Shown in pieces: positions 15,446 through 25,440 of a DNA stretch of 48,120 nt (the first letter of the stretch is position 1; the number at the start of each line of letters is the position of its first letter). Below the pieces are notes generated by a model. The model worked only from the letters and a program-made list of their open reading frames with translations. It had not been told where the DNA came from and did not search any database. The DNA is from Rufibacter sediminis (GTDB taxonomy: Bacteria > Bacteroidota > Bacteroidia > Cytophagales > Hymenobacteraceae): assembly GCF_014269285.1 (NCBI RefSeq), contig NZ_JACOAF010000058.1, positions 282,221-330,340 on the forward strand, in the 5' to 3' direction. The position numbers were made by a program, and so were the translations under genes.

Positions 15446-18400
15446 ATGGCTTTAGGTAAAAACTTGAAACTCAACAAGGACAAACTGATTGGGAAGACGG
15501 AGGCCGAGACACCCGTGGAGACCCCCACGGATGCCGCTGCCGCTACGCCGGTTGAGGTACCGGCGGCAAGTCAACCTGATGAAATGCCCATAATAGAGCC
15601 CGTGAGAGAGATTGCGCCCTCAGCGGTTGATCTTCCTTTGGCTGAGTCCAATGGGAAGTCTGCCGTTTCAAGAGGTCGCGCAGGAGGAAAAACATTGGAG
15701 AAAACAGACAACAAACCTGAGAAAGCCGTCACTGAACCTGAGAACGACCAGGCCCGCAAGAGCAATTCTCCGCGACAAGCCACTCAGAATCAGGATTCTG
15801 ATTATATCAACGAGCAGCTGAACCGCGTGCTCTACGCCCTGGATGCCTTTAAAAAAGGAGACGTTTCGGTGCGCCTTACCAAACAGAACAACGACATCTT
15901 CTCTGAGATCGCCGAAGCCTACAACTCCATGGTGGAGATGATTGGGGGCGTAGGAGGCGAGGTGTCGCGTATCTCCAAAGTGGCTGGGGTCGAGGGAAAC
16001 CTGAAAGCCCGTGCTTCCGCTGAGAGCGCCTCTGGTTTCTGGAAGGACATGATCAACAACATCAACGGCCTGGTAGACTCCATCGCCGTTCCGGTATTGG
16101 AGGTAGGCAAGGTACTGAAGAACATCTCGCGCGGTAACCTGGACGAGACGTTCCAGATTCCCGTATCCGGTGACTTCAAGGTCATGGCCGAAACCATCAA
16201 CCGTACCATTGACAACCTGAACCTGTTTGCCGGTGAGGTAACCCGCGTGGCCCTGGAGGTAGGTACCGAAGGGAAACTGGGCGGCCAGGCCTCGGTGCCG
16301 AACGTAGCCGGTATCTGGAAAGAACTGACAGATAATGTAAACGCGATGGCTTCCAACCTGACTCTTCAGGTGCGGGACATCGCGAAAGTAACCACTGCCG
16401 TGGCCCAGGGAAATCTGGACCAGAAAGTAACCGTGGACCTGAAAGGGGAAATGCTCCAGCTCAAAGAGAACATCAACCAAATGGTGGACTCTCTGAACAT
16501 CTTCGGGGATGAGGTAACCCGGGTAGCCCGTGAAGTGGGTACCGAGGGTAAATTAGGTGGCCAGGCGAAAGTGCCGAACGTAGGCGGGGTTTGGAAAGAC
16601 CTCACCGACAACGTGAACACCATGGCCTCCAACTTGACCTCTCAGCTTCGTGACATCGCGAACGTAGCAACCGCAGTAGCGAAAGGTGACCTGACCCAGA
16701 AGATCACGGTAAACGTGAAAGGCGAGCTAGCCGAGCTGAAGGACAACCTGAACCAGATGGTGGACTCCCTGAACATCTTCGCGGACGAGGTAACGCGGGT
16801 GGCAAGAGAAGTAGGAACCGAAGGTATCTTGGGTGGCCAAGCCAACGTGCCAAAAGTAGCGGGTGTTTGGAAAGAACTGACCGACAACGTAAACTCCATG
16901 GCGTCTAACCTGACCCTTCAGGTACGGGACATCGCCAACGTTGCGACTGCGGTAGCAAGAGGTGAGCTGAGCCAAAAGATTACGGTAAATGTAAACGGCG
17001 AGCTCCTTCAACTGAAAGATAGCTTAAACCAGATGGTGGACTCCCTCAACATCTTCGCCGGTGAGGTAACCCGCGTGGCGTTGGAGGTAGGTACCGAAGG
17101 TAAATTAGGCGGTCAGGCCACCGTGCCGAACGTAGGCGGGGTTTGGAAAGAACTGACCGATAATGTGAATTACATGGCGTCTAACCTGACGCTGCAAGTA
17201 CGGGACATCGCCAATGTGGCAACCGCGGTAGCGAAAGGCGACTTGACCCAGAAAATCACCGTGGACGTGAAAGGCGAGCTCCTCCAACTGAAGGACAACC
17301 TGAACCAGATGGTGGACTCTTTGAACATCTTCGCCGGGGAGGTAACCCGGGTAGCCCGTGAAGTGGGTACCGAAGGTAAACTGGGCGGACAAGCCACTGT
17401 TCCGAATGTGGGTGGAGTTTGGAAAGACCTTACTGACAACGTGAACTACATGGCCTCCAACCTTACTTCTCAGGTGCGCGACATCGCTAACGTAGCGACC
17501 GCTGTAGCGAGAGGAGACTTGAGCCAGAAGATCACCGTTGGGGTAAAAGGCGAATTAGCCGAGCTGAAGGACAACCTCAACCAGATGGTGGATTCCCTCA
17601 ATATCTTCGCGGGTGAAGTAACCCGCGTGGCGTTGGAGGTAGGAACCGAAGGGAAATTGGGCGGACAAGCGGCCGTGCCGAACGTAGCCGGTACCTGGAA
17701 AGCACTAACCGATAACGTGAACTCCATGGCGTCCAACCTGACGCTGCAAGTACGTGACATCGCTAACGTAGCTACTGCGGTAGCGCGTGGTGACCTGAGC
17801 CAGAAAATCACGGTAAATGTAAAAGGCGAGCTCCTCCAGTTGAAGGACAACCTGAACCAGATGGTGGACTCCCTGAACATCTTCGCCGGGGAGGTAACCC
17901 GGGTAGCCCGTGAAGTGGGTACCGAAGGTAAGCTAGGTGGTCAGGCAGCGGTACCGAACGTGGCTGGTACCTGGAAAGCCTTAACAGATAATGTAAACTC
18001 TATGGCGTCTAATTTGACGCTACAAGTAAGAGATATCGCAAACGTAGCCACAGCGGTAGCGCGTGGTGATCTGAGCCAGAAGATCACCGTTGACGTGAAA
18101 GGCGAACTCCTCCAGTTGAAGGACAACCTGAACCAGATGGTGGACTCTCTCAACATCTTCGCCGGGGAGGTAACCCGGGTAGCTCGTGAGGTAGGTACCG
18201 AAGGAATCTTAGGAGGTCAGGCCAATGTGCCGAACGTGGGTGGGGTTTGGAAAGACCTCACGGAGAACGTGAACTACATGGCTGGTAACCTGACCTCTCA
18301 GGTACGGGACATCGCCAACGTAGCGACTGCGGTTGCAAGAGGTGACCTAAGCCAGAAGATCACCGTTGATGTAAAAGGCGAACTCCTCGAACTGAAAAAC

Positions 18401-20896
18401 AACCTGAACCAGATGGTGGACTCCCTCAACATCTTCGCCGATGAGGTAACTCGGGTGGCAAGAGAAGTGGGAACCGAAGGGAAACTGGGCGGCCAGGCCA
18501 ACGTGCCGAAAGTGCGCGGTACCTGGAAAGAGTTGACCGACAACGTGAATTCCATGGCGTCTAACCTGACGCTCCAAGTGCGGGACATCGCCAACGTGGC
18601 AACCGCGGTAGCGAAAGGAGACTTGACCCAGAAAATCACGGTAGATGTAAAAGGAGAGCTTTTGGAGCTGAAGAACATTCTGAACCAGATGGTGGACTCC
18701 CTTAACATCTTCGCCGGCGAGGTAACCCGCGTGGCCCTGGAGGTAGGAACCGAAGGGAAACTGGGCGGCCAGGCAGCCGTGCCGAACGTAGCCGGAACCT
18801 GGAAAATGCTCACCGACAATGTGAACTCCATGGCGTCTAACCTGACCTCTCAGGTACGGGACATCGCTAATGTAGCCACTGCGGTAGCGAAAGGAGACCT
18901 AAGCCAGAAAATGACCGTGAATGTGAAGGGTGAAATCCTTCAACTGAAAGATATATTAAATCAGATGGTGGACTCCCTCAACATCTTCGCGGGTGAAGTA
19001 ACCCGCGTGGCGTTGGAGGTAGGTACCGAAGGTCGTCTGGGTGGTCAGGCTTCAGTGCCAAATGTGGCCGGAGTTTGGAAAGACCTCACCGACAATGTGA
19101 ACACCATGGCGTCTAACCTGACGCTGCAAGTGCGGGATATCGCGAACGTAGCAACAGCGGTAGCGAAAGGAGATTTGACCCAGAAGATTACCGTAAATGT
19201 GCGGGGTGAGTTGGCCGAGCTGAAAGATAACCTGAACCAGATGGTGGACTCCCTGAACATCTTCGCCGGGGAGGTAACCCGCGTGGCGTTGGAGGTAGGT
19301 ACCGAAGGTAGATTGGGTGGTCAGGCTTCCGTGCCGAATGTGGCCGGAGTTTGGAAAGACCTCACAGACAATGTGAACGTAATGGCCTCTAACCTGACCA
19401 CGCAGGTGCGGGGTATCGTGAAAGTAGTAACGGCGGTATCTAAAGGTGACTTAACCCAGAAACTGACCTTACAAGCCAAAGGTGAATTAGCCGACTTAGC
19501 CGATACCATCAACAGCATGGTGGAAGACCTGAATCGCTTAGCCGGTGAGGTAAGCCGGGTGGCTAGAGTAGCCGGGGTAGAAGGGAAACTAACCGAGCGG
19601 GCCACGGTGCATGGTGTATCTGGTAGCTGGAAAGAACTGGTTGATACCTTAAATGACCTGTTAGAGTCCATCGTAACGCCGGTGCTGGAAGTGTCCAGAG
19701 TAGTACGTTCCATTTCTGAGGGTGATTTAACTCAAAAGGTGGAAATCCATACCGCTGGTGATATTCTGGCCATGTCCAACGCCTTGAACTTAGCGGTAGA
19801 CAACCTGAATGCCCTATTGGGTGAAATCAACGATTCATCCCTAATCGTGGGTTCGTCTTCTGAAGAGATGGCGGCCAAAGGGTTGGAGATGAACCGGGTA
19901 ACGGTAGACGTAGCCTTGGCCATGCAACAAATGGCGGAAGGTGCGCAAAACCAAGCCTTGAAAACAGACCAGGCCTTCAAACTGATTGAAGAAATCATGA
20001 AGGCCACCAAAGAAACCGCGAACAAAGCTGATGTGGTGAACCGTTCGGCGGTGATGGGGGAGGAAACTTCTCAATTAGGTCTGAAAACTGTGGCCGAGGT
20101 GGTGCGCAACATGGAAGAGATTTCTTCTTCTGCGGCTCTAACCGCCAAAACCATTGAAGTACTAAGTACCCGTAGCCAGGAAATCTCCAAGTCACTGGGC
20201 GTAATCACCGACATTGCCGCTCAAACTAACTTACTGGCCTTGAACGCGGCCATTGAGGCGGCCCGTGCGGGTGAAGCAGGACGTGGTTTCGCGGTAGTAG
20301 CCGAGGAAATCCGGAAACTGGCCGAAGGCTCCCGGAAATCAGCCAGTGAAATCAGCACCTTGGTAGACGATGTGAAGAAAGATACCTCTTCTGCAGCGGC
20401 GGCGATCGCGACCATGGAAGGCCGCGTACTCAAAGGAAAGAACGCCACGTTTGAAGCGTCCGGCGCCTTTAAGAACATTGCGACTTCCAGCGGTGAGACG
20501 CTGCGCAGTGCCCAGGACATCCTGGTGTCAACGGAGGTACAGAAAACGTCTATCGGGGATGTAGTGAAGTACGTGGAGGAAGTGGTAGCCATTGCGGAAC
20601 AGACCGCCTCCGGTACGCAGCAAGTGGCCGGTACTGCCAAACAACTGTCCGGCTCCATGCAAGAGATGACCTCTGCCAGCCAACGCCTGAATGACATCGC
20701 CGATGACCTCCAGATGAGTATTTCGGCCTTTAAACTTGTCAATGGCAACTTGATCTTCCCTAACCGGAATAGCCGCAAGTTGACGGCGGTGCCACCTACC
20801 CGGAAACGCGTTTTTACCGGCGACGAGGCGAATGACGCTGAATTTGACAAGCGGTTAACCAGTAAAAAATCGCTTAAAAACAGAGGTCAGGAATAA
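15446..20896 (+). CDS. Giant soluble methyl-accepting chemotaxis protein with 28 or more HAMP domains
   Basis: An 1816-residue receptor with no transmembrane segment or signal peptide. Residues 1-17 are basic and ParB-like ([17 protein letters not shown]). Residues 18-120 are Pro/Glu/Ala-rich and disordered. A partial HAMP-like segment follows at about 128-170, and residues 170-1457 hold fourteen 92-residue units, each a pair of HAMP domains. The core units read [47 protein letters not shown] and GDLTQKITV. Residues 1457-1780 are a standard MCP hairpin, with the CheA/CheW-binding tip [20 protein letters not shown] at about 1590-1609, then [18 protein letters not shown]. There is no C-terminal CheR pentapeptide. 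The 92-residue unit is the same type as in fungal group III (Nik1/Os-1) histidine kinases. The gene overlaps cheW by one base. Confidence 0.96.
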   Translation: MALGKNLKLNKDKLIGKTEAETPVETPTDAAAATPVEVPAASQPDEMPIIEPVREIAPSAVDLPLAESNGKSAVSRGRAGGKTLEKTDNKPEKAVTEPENDQARKSNSPRQATQNQDSDYINEQLNRVLYALDAFKKGDVSVRLTKQNNDIFSEIAEAYNSMVEMIGGVGGEVSRISKVAGVEGNLKARASAESASGFWKDMINNINGLVDSIAVPVLEVGKVLKNISRGNLDETFQIPVSGDFKVMAETINRTIDNLNLFAGEVTRVALEVGTEGKLGGQASVPNVAGIWKELTDNVNAMASNLTLQVRDIAKVTTAVAQGNLDQKVTVDLKGEMLQLKENINQMVDSLNIFGDEVTRVAREVGTEGKLGGQAKVPNVGGVWKDLTDNVNTMASNLTSQLRDIANVATAVAKGDLTQKITVNVKGELAELKDNLNQMVDSLNIFADEVTRVAREVGTEGILGGQANVPKVAGVWKELTDNVNSMASNLTLQVRDIANVATAVARGELSQKITVNVNGELLQLKDSLNQMVDSLNIFAGEVTRVALEVGTEGKLGGQATVPNVGGVWKELTDNVNYMASNLTLQVRDIANVATAVAKGDLTQKITVDVKGELLQLKDNLNQMVDSLNIFAGEVTRVAREVGTEGKLGGQATVPNVGGVWKDLTDNVNYMASNLTSQVRDIANVATAVARGDLSQKITVGVKGELAELKDNLNQMVDSLNIFAGEVTRVALEVGTEGKLGGQAAVPNVAGTWKALTDNVNSMASNLTLQVRDIANVATAVARGDLSQKITVNVKGELLQLKDNLNQMVDSLNIFAGEVTRVAREVGTEGKLGGQAAVPNVAGTWKALTDNVNSMASNLTLQVRDIANVATAVARGDLSQKITVDVKGELLQLKDNLNQMVDSLNIFAGEVTRVAREVGTEGILGGQANVPNVGGVWKDLTENVNYMAGNLTSQVRDIANVATAVARGDLSQKITVDVKGELLELKNNLNQMVDSLNIFADEVTRVAREVGTEGKLGGQANVPKVRGTWKELTDNVNSMASNLTLQVRDIANVATAVAKGDLTQKITVDVKGELLELKNILNQMVDSLNIFAGEVTRVALEVGTEGKLGGQAAVPNVAGTWKMLTDNVNSMASNLTSQVRDIANVATAVAKGDLSQKMTVNVKGEILQLKDILNQMVDSLNIFAGEVTRVALEVGTEGRLGGQASVPNVAGVWKDLTDNVNTMASNLTLQVRDIANVATAVAKGDLTQKITVNVRGELAELKDNLNQMVDSLNIFAGEVTRVALEVGTEGRLGGQASVPNVAGVWKDLTDNVNVMASNLTTQVRGIVKVVTAVSKGDLTQKLTLQAKGELADLADTINSMVEDLNRLAGEVSRVARVAGVEGKLTERATVHGVSGSWKELVDTLNDLLESIVTPVLEVSRVVRSISEGDLTQKVEIHTAGDILAMSNALNLAVDNLNALLGEINDSSLIVGSSSEEMAAKGLEMNRVTVDVALAMQQMAEGAQNQALKTDQAFKLIEEIMKATKETANKADVVNRSAVMGEETSQLGLKTVAEVVRNMEEISSSAALTAKTIEVLSTRSQEISKSLGVITDIAAQTNLLALNAAIEAARAGEAGRGFAVVAEEIRKLAEGSRKSASEISTLVDDVKKDTSSAAAAIATMEGRVLKGKNATFEASGAFKNIATSSGETLRSAQDILVSTEVQKTSIGDVVKYVEEVVAIAEQTASGTQQVAGTAKQLSGSMQEMTSASQRLNDIADDLQMSISAFKLVNGNLIFPNRNSRKLTAVPPTRKRVFTGDEANDAEFDKRLTSKKSLKNRGQE
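15952..19815 (+). repeat. Tandem array of fourteen 276-bp units (double-HAMP) inside the MCP gene
   Basis: The GAGGTAACCCG-like signature recurs every 276 bases (about 16231, 16507, 16783, and so on to 19543, with a divergent first unit at about 15955). Central units are highly alike at the DNA level, while units 1, 13 and 14 are diverged. The period equals exactly 92 codons, so the frame is kept. Confidence 0.93.
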
Positions 20897-21396
20897 TGGA
20901 GTCTCAGAACATACGAGATAAAAAAGAGAAGGTAGTTGAGGAGAAGGTGCATCTCATTGTCTTTAAACTGGGCAGTGAAGAATACGGCGTCCGCATTGAT
21001 CAGGTGAAGGAGGTAACCATTACCCCTGAGATCACCCGTATGCCCAAGACCCCTTCTTTTATAAAAGGAGTTTCCAACATCAGGGGAGATATCATCGCTA
21101 TCATGAACCTGGAAGAGCGCTTCAAAATTGAGCGCCCTTCCGGGCCATCTAGCCCGCATACCTACACCCTGGTGATGGAAGCGAAGGATTATACCATGGG
21201 CTTTATCGTGTACGAGGTGCCGCAGTCCCTGACGTTGCCGGTCTCCAGCATAGACAAAGCCCCAGCCTTTATTCAGGACATCAACATCAATGAAAACTTC
21301 ATTGAAGGCATCGGGAAGTATGATGACCGGCTCATCATCGTGCTGGACATCTTCAAGATCCTTACCTCAGATGAAGTATTGCAATTGAAATCATAG
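20896..21396 (+). CDS. cheW: Chemotaxis coupling protein CheW
   Basis: A 166-residue CheW-domain protein that links receptors to CheA. Domain landmarks are LIVFKLGSEEYGVRIDQVKE (residues 18-37), ITRMPKTPSFIKGVSNIRGD near 50-69 (the conserved NLRG-type turn reads NIRG), and LIIVLDIFKIL at the end of the domain. A charged 15-residue N-terminal extension precedes it. Its ATG overlaps the MCP stop codon (TAATG), indicating translational coupling. As the first gene after the receptor, it probably scaffolds the receptor-CheA cytoplasmic array. Confidence 0.95.
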   Translation: MESQNIRDKKEKVVEEKVHLIVFKLGSEEYGVRIDQVKEVTITPEITRMPKTPSFIKGVSNIRGDIIAIMNLEERFKIERPSGPSSPHTYTLVMEAKDYTMGFIVYEVPQSLTLPVSSIDKAPAFIQDININENFIEGIGKYDDRLIIVLDIFKILTSDEVLQLKS

Positions 21397-21420
21397 TGCT
21401 CATTATCGACCTTATTACTT

Positions 21421-21801
21421 ATGGAAATCACGGATAAAAAAAGAATCTTAATTGTAGATGATTCCTTCTACATGCGCACTATGTTGAAAAACATGCTGCT
21501 GGACGCCGGGTACGATGTGGTAGGGGAAGCTCCGGACGGGAAAACCGCCCTGCAGATGGCTAAGGAAAAAATTCCGGATCTGGTTACGCTGGATGTGATC
21601 TTGCCAGACAACACCGGTTTAGATGTGTTGAAAGGAATCAAGCAAGATAACCCAGACATGAAAGTAGTGATTGTCAGTGCCGTGGGGCAGGAGGTGATCA
21701 TGAACGAAGCTGCCGAGTACGGTGCCCTGCATTACATCATCAAGCCTTTCTCTGAAGACAAGGTGTTAGAAGCGTTGAGCAACGCTTTTAAAGAAGAATA
21801 G
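21421..21801 (+). CDS. cheY: Chemotaxis response regulator CheY
   Basis: A 126-residue stand-alone receiver domain with all the conserved sites: acidic pair in ILIVDDSFYMR (D-D near residues 12-13), phospho-acceptor Asp in LVTLDVILPDNTG near residue 57, Ser in VVIVSAVGQ and Lys in IIKPFSED. There is no output domain. It is the likely diffusible output of CheA. In Bacteroidota, which mostly lack flagella, the target could be the gliding machinery or another process; nothing here identifies it. It lies 24 bases after cheW. Confidence 0.96.
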   Translation: MEITDKKRILIVDDSFYMRTMLKNMLLDAGYDVVGEAPDGKTALQMAKEKIPDLVTLDVILPDNTGLDVLKGIKQDNPDMKVVIVSAVGQEVIMNEAAEYGALHYIIKPFSEDKVLEALSNAFKEE

Positions 21802-21837
21802 GAAAAACAAGTTTAAAACGCGCCACACCTTCACCCT

Positions 21838-22959
21838 GTGCACCAAACAAAGATCAGAGTTTTAATTGGGGATACCTCTGTACGCTCAAGACTTGTGCTT
21901 TCTGGAATGATTGACGCCGAACCTCAGCTTGAGGTGGTAGATACAGCCCAGTCACAGGAGGAATTGCTGCACAAAGCATTTTCTTCGCAGCCAGACTTGA
22001 TCGTGACCCACTATGGCCTGACCATGAGTGGCCGGGTTCCTCTGTTCAGGCGGGTGTTTGGGGAGAAATCTTCCCTTTTGCTGATGGTTTCCCAAAATCT
22101 GGCCCAAAACGCAGACTCTATCACCAGTACGCTGGAGAAAACGGGCTTTGCGAATTATTCATCGGCCAGCGGAAAAGTTGCCATGCGGGAAGCTGCCAAA
22201 GCCGGTCTGATGACCAAGCTGCGGGAATTGGTGAACAGCTACTCGGCTTCCTATTCCATGAAGCCAAAGGTGAAAGAGCAGACCAGAGACCGGTGGCTGA
22301 ACTATACCAATTCGGTACGGGTCAACACAACCGCGAAAGAGACGCCGCTGTCATTGGTGGTGATTGGAGCTTCTACCGGCGGCTCTGCTGCCCTGGAATA
22401 CCTCATCAGAGATCTTTCTATTCATCAGCCCACCGTGGTGTTGGTGGCCGTGCACATGCCGGAGAAATTCACCAAGCGGTTGGCCCGCAGGTTGCAGAAA
22501 CTCACCCACTGGCGCGTGGAAGAAGGATTTGAGGGCATGCGCCTGACCGCCGGAACCATTGTGATTGCGCCCGGTGGGCAGAACATGCGCGTCCAGAAAA
22601 AATCATTGCACCTGTCACCCTATACCATCTCGCTGGAGCCGTCGTCGGCCATGGATACGCCTTCGGTGGATGTCCTGATGGAGTCTGCCGCCCATAGTGC
22701 CAAAGATCAGGTATTGGGCGTCATCTTAACCGGAATGGGACAGGACGGCACCGCCGGGGCGCAGGAGATCGTGAACCGCGGCGGCCTGGTGATCGCTCAG
22801 AATGAAGAAACCTCCACCATCTTCGGAATGGCTAAGTCAGCCATTGAGAGTGGGGTAGTCAGTGGCGTTTTCCCCTTAGGGCAGATAAACGCCATTATGC
22901 ACCGGTTTGTGATGAACCGTAATTTGAGCCACGTGCTCCAACAGAAACTGGTAGGATGA
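21838..22959 (+). CDS. cheB: Protein-glutamate methylesterase CheB with degenerate receiver domain
   Basis: A 373-residue protein that begins at GTG 21838, 36 bases after cheY. The C-terminal methylesterase domain (about 172-365) is complete: S179 in VVIGASTGGSAAL, H206 in VAVHMPEKFTKRLARRL and D303 in LTGMGQDGTAG form the catalytic triad. The N-terminal receiver (1-125) is recognisable but damaged. The acidic pair reads GDTS, and where the phospho-acceptor should stand (DLIVTHYGLTMSG) there is H58. It therefore should not be switched by CheA in the usual way. It would remove methyl groups from receptor glutamates. It overlaps cheA by four bases (ATGA). Confidence 0.94.
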   Translation: MHQTKIRVLIGDTSVRSRLVLSGMIDAEPQLEVVDTAQSQEELLHKAFSSQPDLIVTHYGLTMSGRVPLFRRVFGEKSSLLLMVSQNLAQNADSITSTLEKTGFANYSSASGKVAMREAAKAGLMTKLRELVNSYSASYSMKPKVKEQTRDRWLNYTNSVRVNTTAKETPLSLVVIGASTGGSAALEYLIRDLSIHQPTVVLVAVHMPEKFTKRLARRLQKLTHWRVEEGFEGMRLTAGTIVIAPGGQNMRVQKKSLHLSPYTISLEPSSAMDTPSVDVLMESAAHSAKDQVLGVILTGMGQDGTAGAQEIVNRGGLVIAQNEETSTIFGMAKSAIESGVVSGVFPLGQINAIMHRFVMNRNLSHVLQQKLVG

Positions 22960-24587
22960 AGTCGAGAGATCAGGAATATAAAGAGATATTTATAGCCGAG
23001 GCTCTCGAGTATTATGATGCGCTGAACCGGCACATCAGTGATCTGGAGAAAACCCCGGAAGACGAGCAAGTACTGGCTGAGGTGTTCAGGTTACTCCATA
23101 ACCTGAAAGCCAACGCCAAAGCCATCGGCTACGAAACCATCGCCGACGTTTCCCATAAGCTGGAAACCGCCTTTGGCATGATCCGGAGCAAGGAGCTGAA
23201 TTTTAGTGATGAGGTGGTGACCGTTCTTTTTGACGGCATTGACATGCTGGGGGAGATGATCACCGGCATTGACGGCACCAAGGAAGTGGAACCCAGCCAG
23301 GCGCTGCTCCGCAATCTGGACATCGTCATCAATTCACAGGCAGAGAATTCCACTGAACTGTCAAAGGTTCAGAAACACTATACGTCCAAAAACCTCTCGC
23401 TTTCTGATCTGATTTACATTCAGATCAAGAAGCTGGACCACTTGTTGAACCTGGTAGGGGAGCTGATCATTGACCGTGACCGGATCTTCTCCATCAGCAA
23501 GGAACTGGACAACGATGACCTGAAGAACGTCAGCGCGCACCTGTACCGCATCACCGAAGATTTGCAGTACAGCGTCATGGATGCCCGTCTGGTAAACGTG
23601 GGCTCGCTGTTCAACAAGTTTCCGCGCATTGTGCGGGACATTGCCGTGGCCGAGAAAAAGGAAATCAACCTGGAGATCTCCGGGTCTGACATCCAGATTG
23701 ACCGGAACATCCTCCAGATCATCACCGATTCGCTTTTGCACCTCATGCGGAACGCCATCTCGCACGGGATAGAAAAGGCCGATGTTCGGAAAAAGGCCAA
23801 GAAAACGCCCAACGGCAATGTCATGCTTTCGGCGCAGAATGACCGTGACACGGTGATCCTGAAACTGACCGACGATGGCAAAGGCATTGACCAGGAGGAG
23901 GTGAGACGCGCCATCGTGCAGAGAGGTTTCCTGTCAGCGGATGCCGCCGGTGACCTGCGCGATACCGAGGTGCTGTCCTATCTGTTTGAGCCCGGCTTTT
24001 CGCTGGCCAAGGAAGTAACGGAAGTATCTGGCCGGGGTGTAGGCCTGGATGTGGTGAAAAACGCCATCGACTCCATTGGCGGCCGTATCAGAGTAGATTC
24101 CAAGAAAGGCGAAGGAACCACCTTCACGCTCTTCCTGCCTACTTCCATTGCCGTGAAAGGAGCGTTGCTCTGCCAGGTAGAGGAGAATTTCTACGCCATT
24201 CCGCTGATGCACACCGATTCGGTGGTCGCTTTGCCCACCGAGGAACTGCACGAAGTGGGAGAACTGCTGGTGGCGGATATCAACGGGGAGACCATCACCA
24301 TTGTGTCTATGCGCGAGCTGTTCAATAACGATCTCAGCCAGTACGCCGTTAAGAAAAGCGACTTACAGGGCGAGGCGCAGAACATCATCATTGTGACCTA
24401 CAACAACCGGAAACTGGGGCTGATCGTGGACAAACTGCTACGCCAGCAGGACATCGTGATCAAAGCCCTGAGCAAACCGGTCAATACCATTGAGATATAT
24501 GCGGGGGTAACTCTTCTGGGTTCGGGCAAAGTGTGCCTGGTGCTGGATGTGGCCGCTATTACCCGCTACTTTATTGCCAGAAGATAA
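22956..24587 (+). CDS. cheA: Chemotaxis histidine kinase CheA (short form without P2)
   Basis: A 543-residue kinase. P1/Hpt (1-105) has the phospho-acceptor H48 in LLHNLKANAKAIG; the usual glycine after HxxK is alanine. The P3 dimerization helices include LDHLLNLVGELIIDRDRI near residue 160. The P4 ATPase has the N box HLMRNAISHGIEKADVRKKA, the G1 box TDDGKGID and the G2 box GRGVGLDVVKNAID. P5, CheW-like, starts at PTSIAVKGALLCQVEENFYA near 390 and runs to the C-terminus. No CheY/CheB-binding P2 domain is visible between P1 and P3, so phosphotransfer probably occurs without that docking site. Transcription and translation are coupled to cheB by the ATGA overlap. Confidence 0.95.
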   Translation: MKSRDQEYKEIFIAEALEYYDALNRHISDLEKTPEDEQVLAEVFRLLHNLKANAKAIGYETIADVSHKLETAFGMIRSKELNFSDEVVTVLFDGIDMLGEMITGIDGTKEVEPSQALLRNLDIVINSQAENSTELSKVQKHYTSKNLSLSDLIYIQIKKLDHLLNLVGELIIDRDRIFSISKELDNDDLKNVSAHLYRITEDLQYSVMDARLVNVGSLFNKFPRIVRDIAVAEKKEINLEISGSDIQIDRNILQIITDSLLHLMRNAISHGIEKADVRKKAKKTPNGNVMLSAQNDRDTVILKLTDDGKGIDQEEVRRAIVQRGFLSADAAGDLRDTEVLSYLFEPGFSLAKEVTEVSGRGVGLDVVKNAIDSIGGRIRVDSKKGEGTTFTLFLPTSIAVKGALLCQVEENFYAIPLMHTDSVVALPTEELHEVGELLVADINGETITIVSMRELFNNDLSQYAVKKSDLQGEAQNIIIVTYNNRKLGLIVDKLLRQQDIVIKALSKPVNTIEIYAGVTLLGSGKVCLVLDVAAITRYFIARR

Positions 24588-24623
24588 GAGCTGATGGGAA
24601 ACAACAATTTTATAGCCTGATTC

Positions 24624-25247
24624 ATGGAGCTTCAAGTAAATGAACTAGAGCGGGATATTATCAAAGAAATCCTGAACATAGGACTGGCCCGGGCCGCTGA
24701 CTCTTTTGCCGTCATCGCCAAGGATCGTGTATTGTTGAAAGTGCCAGACCTGCAGTTGATGGAGGCCGAGGAGCTTCTGAAGATTGTGCGGGCGTATGAA
24801 AACTCGCACACCATCATTCAGTCAGATATCAAAGGGGAGCTGAACGGCTCTACCCTGATGTTGTTTTCCGAGCTGCACGTGGAGCAACTCTCCAGAGTGT
24901 GTCTGGGCATGACGGTGAATGGAAGTGACCCGCTCACCGAGATGCAGGAATCCCTGCTGCTGGAGGTGAGTAACATCATTACCGGGGCCCTGGTCACGCA
25001 ATTGGCCAACATCCTCAAATCCAACATCTACGGTTCGCCGCCGGTGGCGCCCAAGCATGACATCGCCGAGTCGCTGAAAGGCATTTTCACGGACCATCCG
25101 CTGTTTCAGCCGCTGGTGTTCACGGTGATTACCCAGTTCACCAACAACTCCAAAATGGTGGAGCTGCCGCTGCTCCTGTTTTTTGACACCAACACCTTCA
25201 TTAAAATATTGGAGATTATCCGGTCTTATAATTTCCTCACCAAGTAA
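24624..25247 (+). CDS. cheC: CheC-type CheY-P phosphatase
   Basis: A 207-residue CheC/CheX/FliY-family protein that removes phosphate from CheY-P. Two pseudo-symmetric active sites with the D/S-xxx-E-xx-N signature are intact: D11, E15, N18 in RDIIKEILNIG, and S110, E114, N117 in ESLLLEVSNIITG. Length agrees with CheC (about 205) better than CheX (about 155), and having two sites instead of one also argues for CheC. The usual activator and partner CheD is absent from the window. The gene ends the locus, 36 bases after cheA, and is followed by a strong terminator. Confidence 0.9.
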   Translation: MELQVNELERDIIKEILNIGLARAADSFAVIAKDRVLLKVPDLQLMEAEELLKIVRAYENSHTIIQSDIKGELNGSTLMLFSELHVEQLSRVCLGMTVNGSDPLTEMQESLLLEVSNIITGALVTQLANILKSNIYGSPPVAPKHDIAESLKGIFTDHPLFQPLVFTVITQFTNNSKMVELPLLLFFDTNTFIKILEIIRSYNFLTK

Positions 25248-25265
25248 CCACTTAGTGGTTTTCAC

Positions 25266-25305
25266 AAGCAAAAGAGCCGCCCTGTGCGGCTCTTTTGCTT
25301 GATGA
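25266..25305 (+). terminator. Intrinsic terminator of the chemotaxis locus
   Basis: Perfect 15-bp stem (25266-25280 with 25286-25300, arms AAGCAAAAGAGCCGC) and a 5-base loop CCTGT. T-richness falls in the descending arm. It lies 18 bases after the cheC stop codon. Confidence 0.9.
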
Positions 25306-25440
25306 GAAGCCAGGAAATTCCGTTTTGTGGTCGTTTTAAGAAAAATAGACGCGAAACGCAAGGAAGTTCTACCTTTCCAATAAGGTATCTTTTTTGTTGT
25401 TTTGCGCGTCTGAACAATAAATAGAACTAGATTAACGCTT

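Noticed and set aside
15952..19815. CRISPR-like repeat array
   Set aside because: The repeats are 276-base coding units with no short spacers, so this is a protein repeat array, not CRISPR.
15668..20850. Many long minus-strand open frames across the receptor gene
   Set aside because: They repeat with the 276-base period and are simply the complement of the HAMP array; they show no family sequence and no starts with context.
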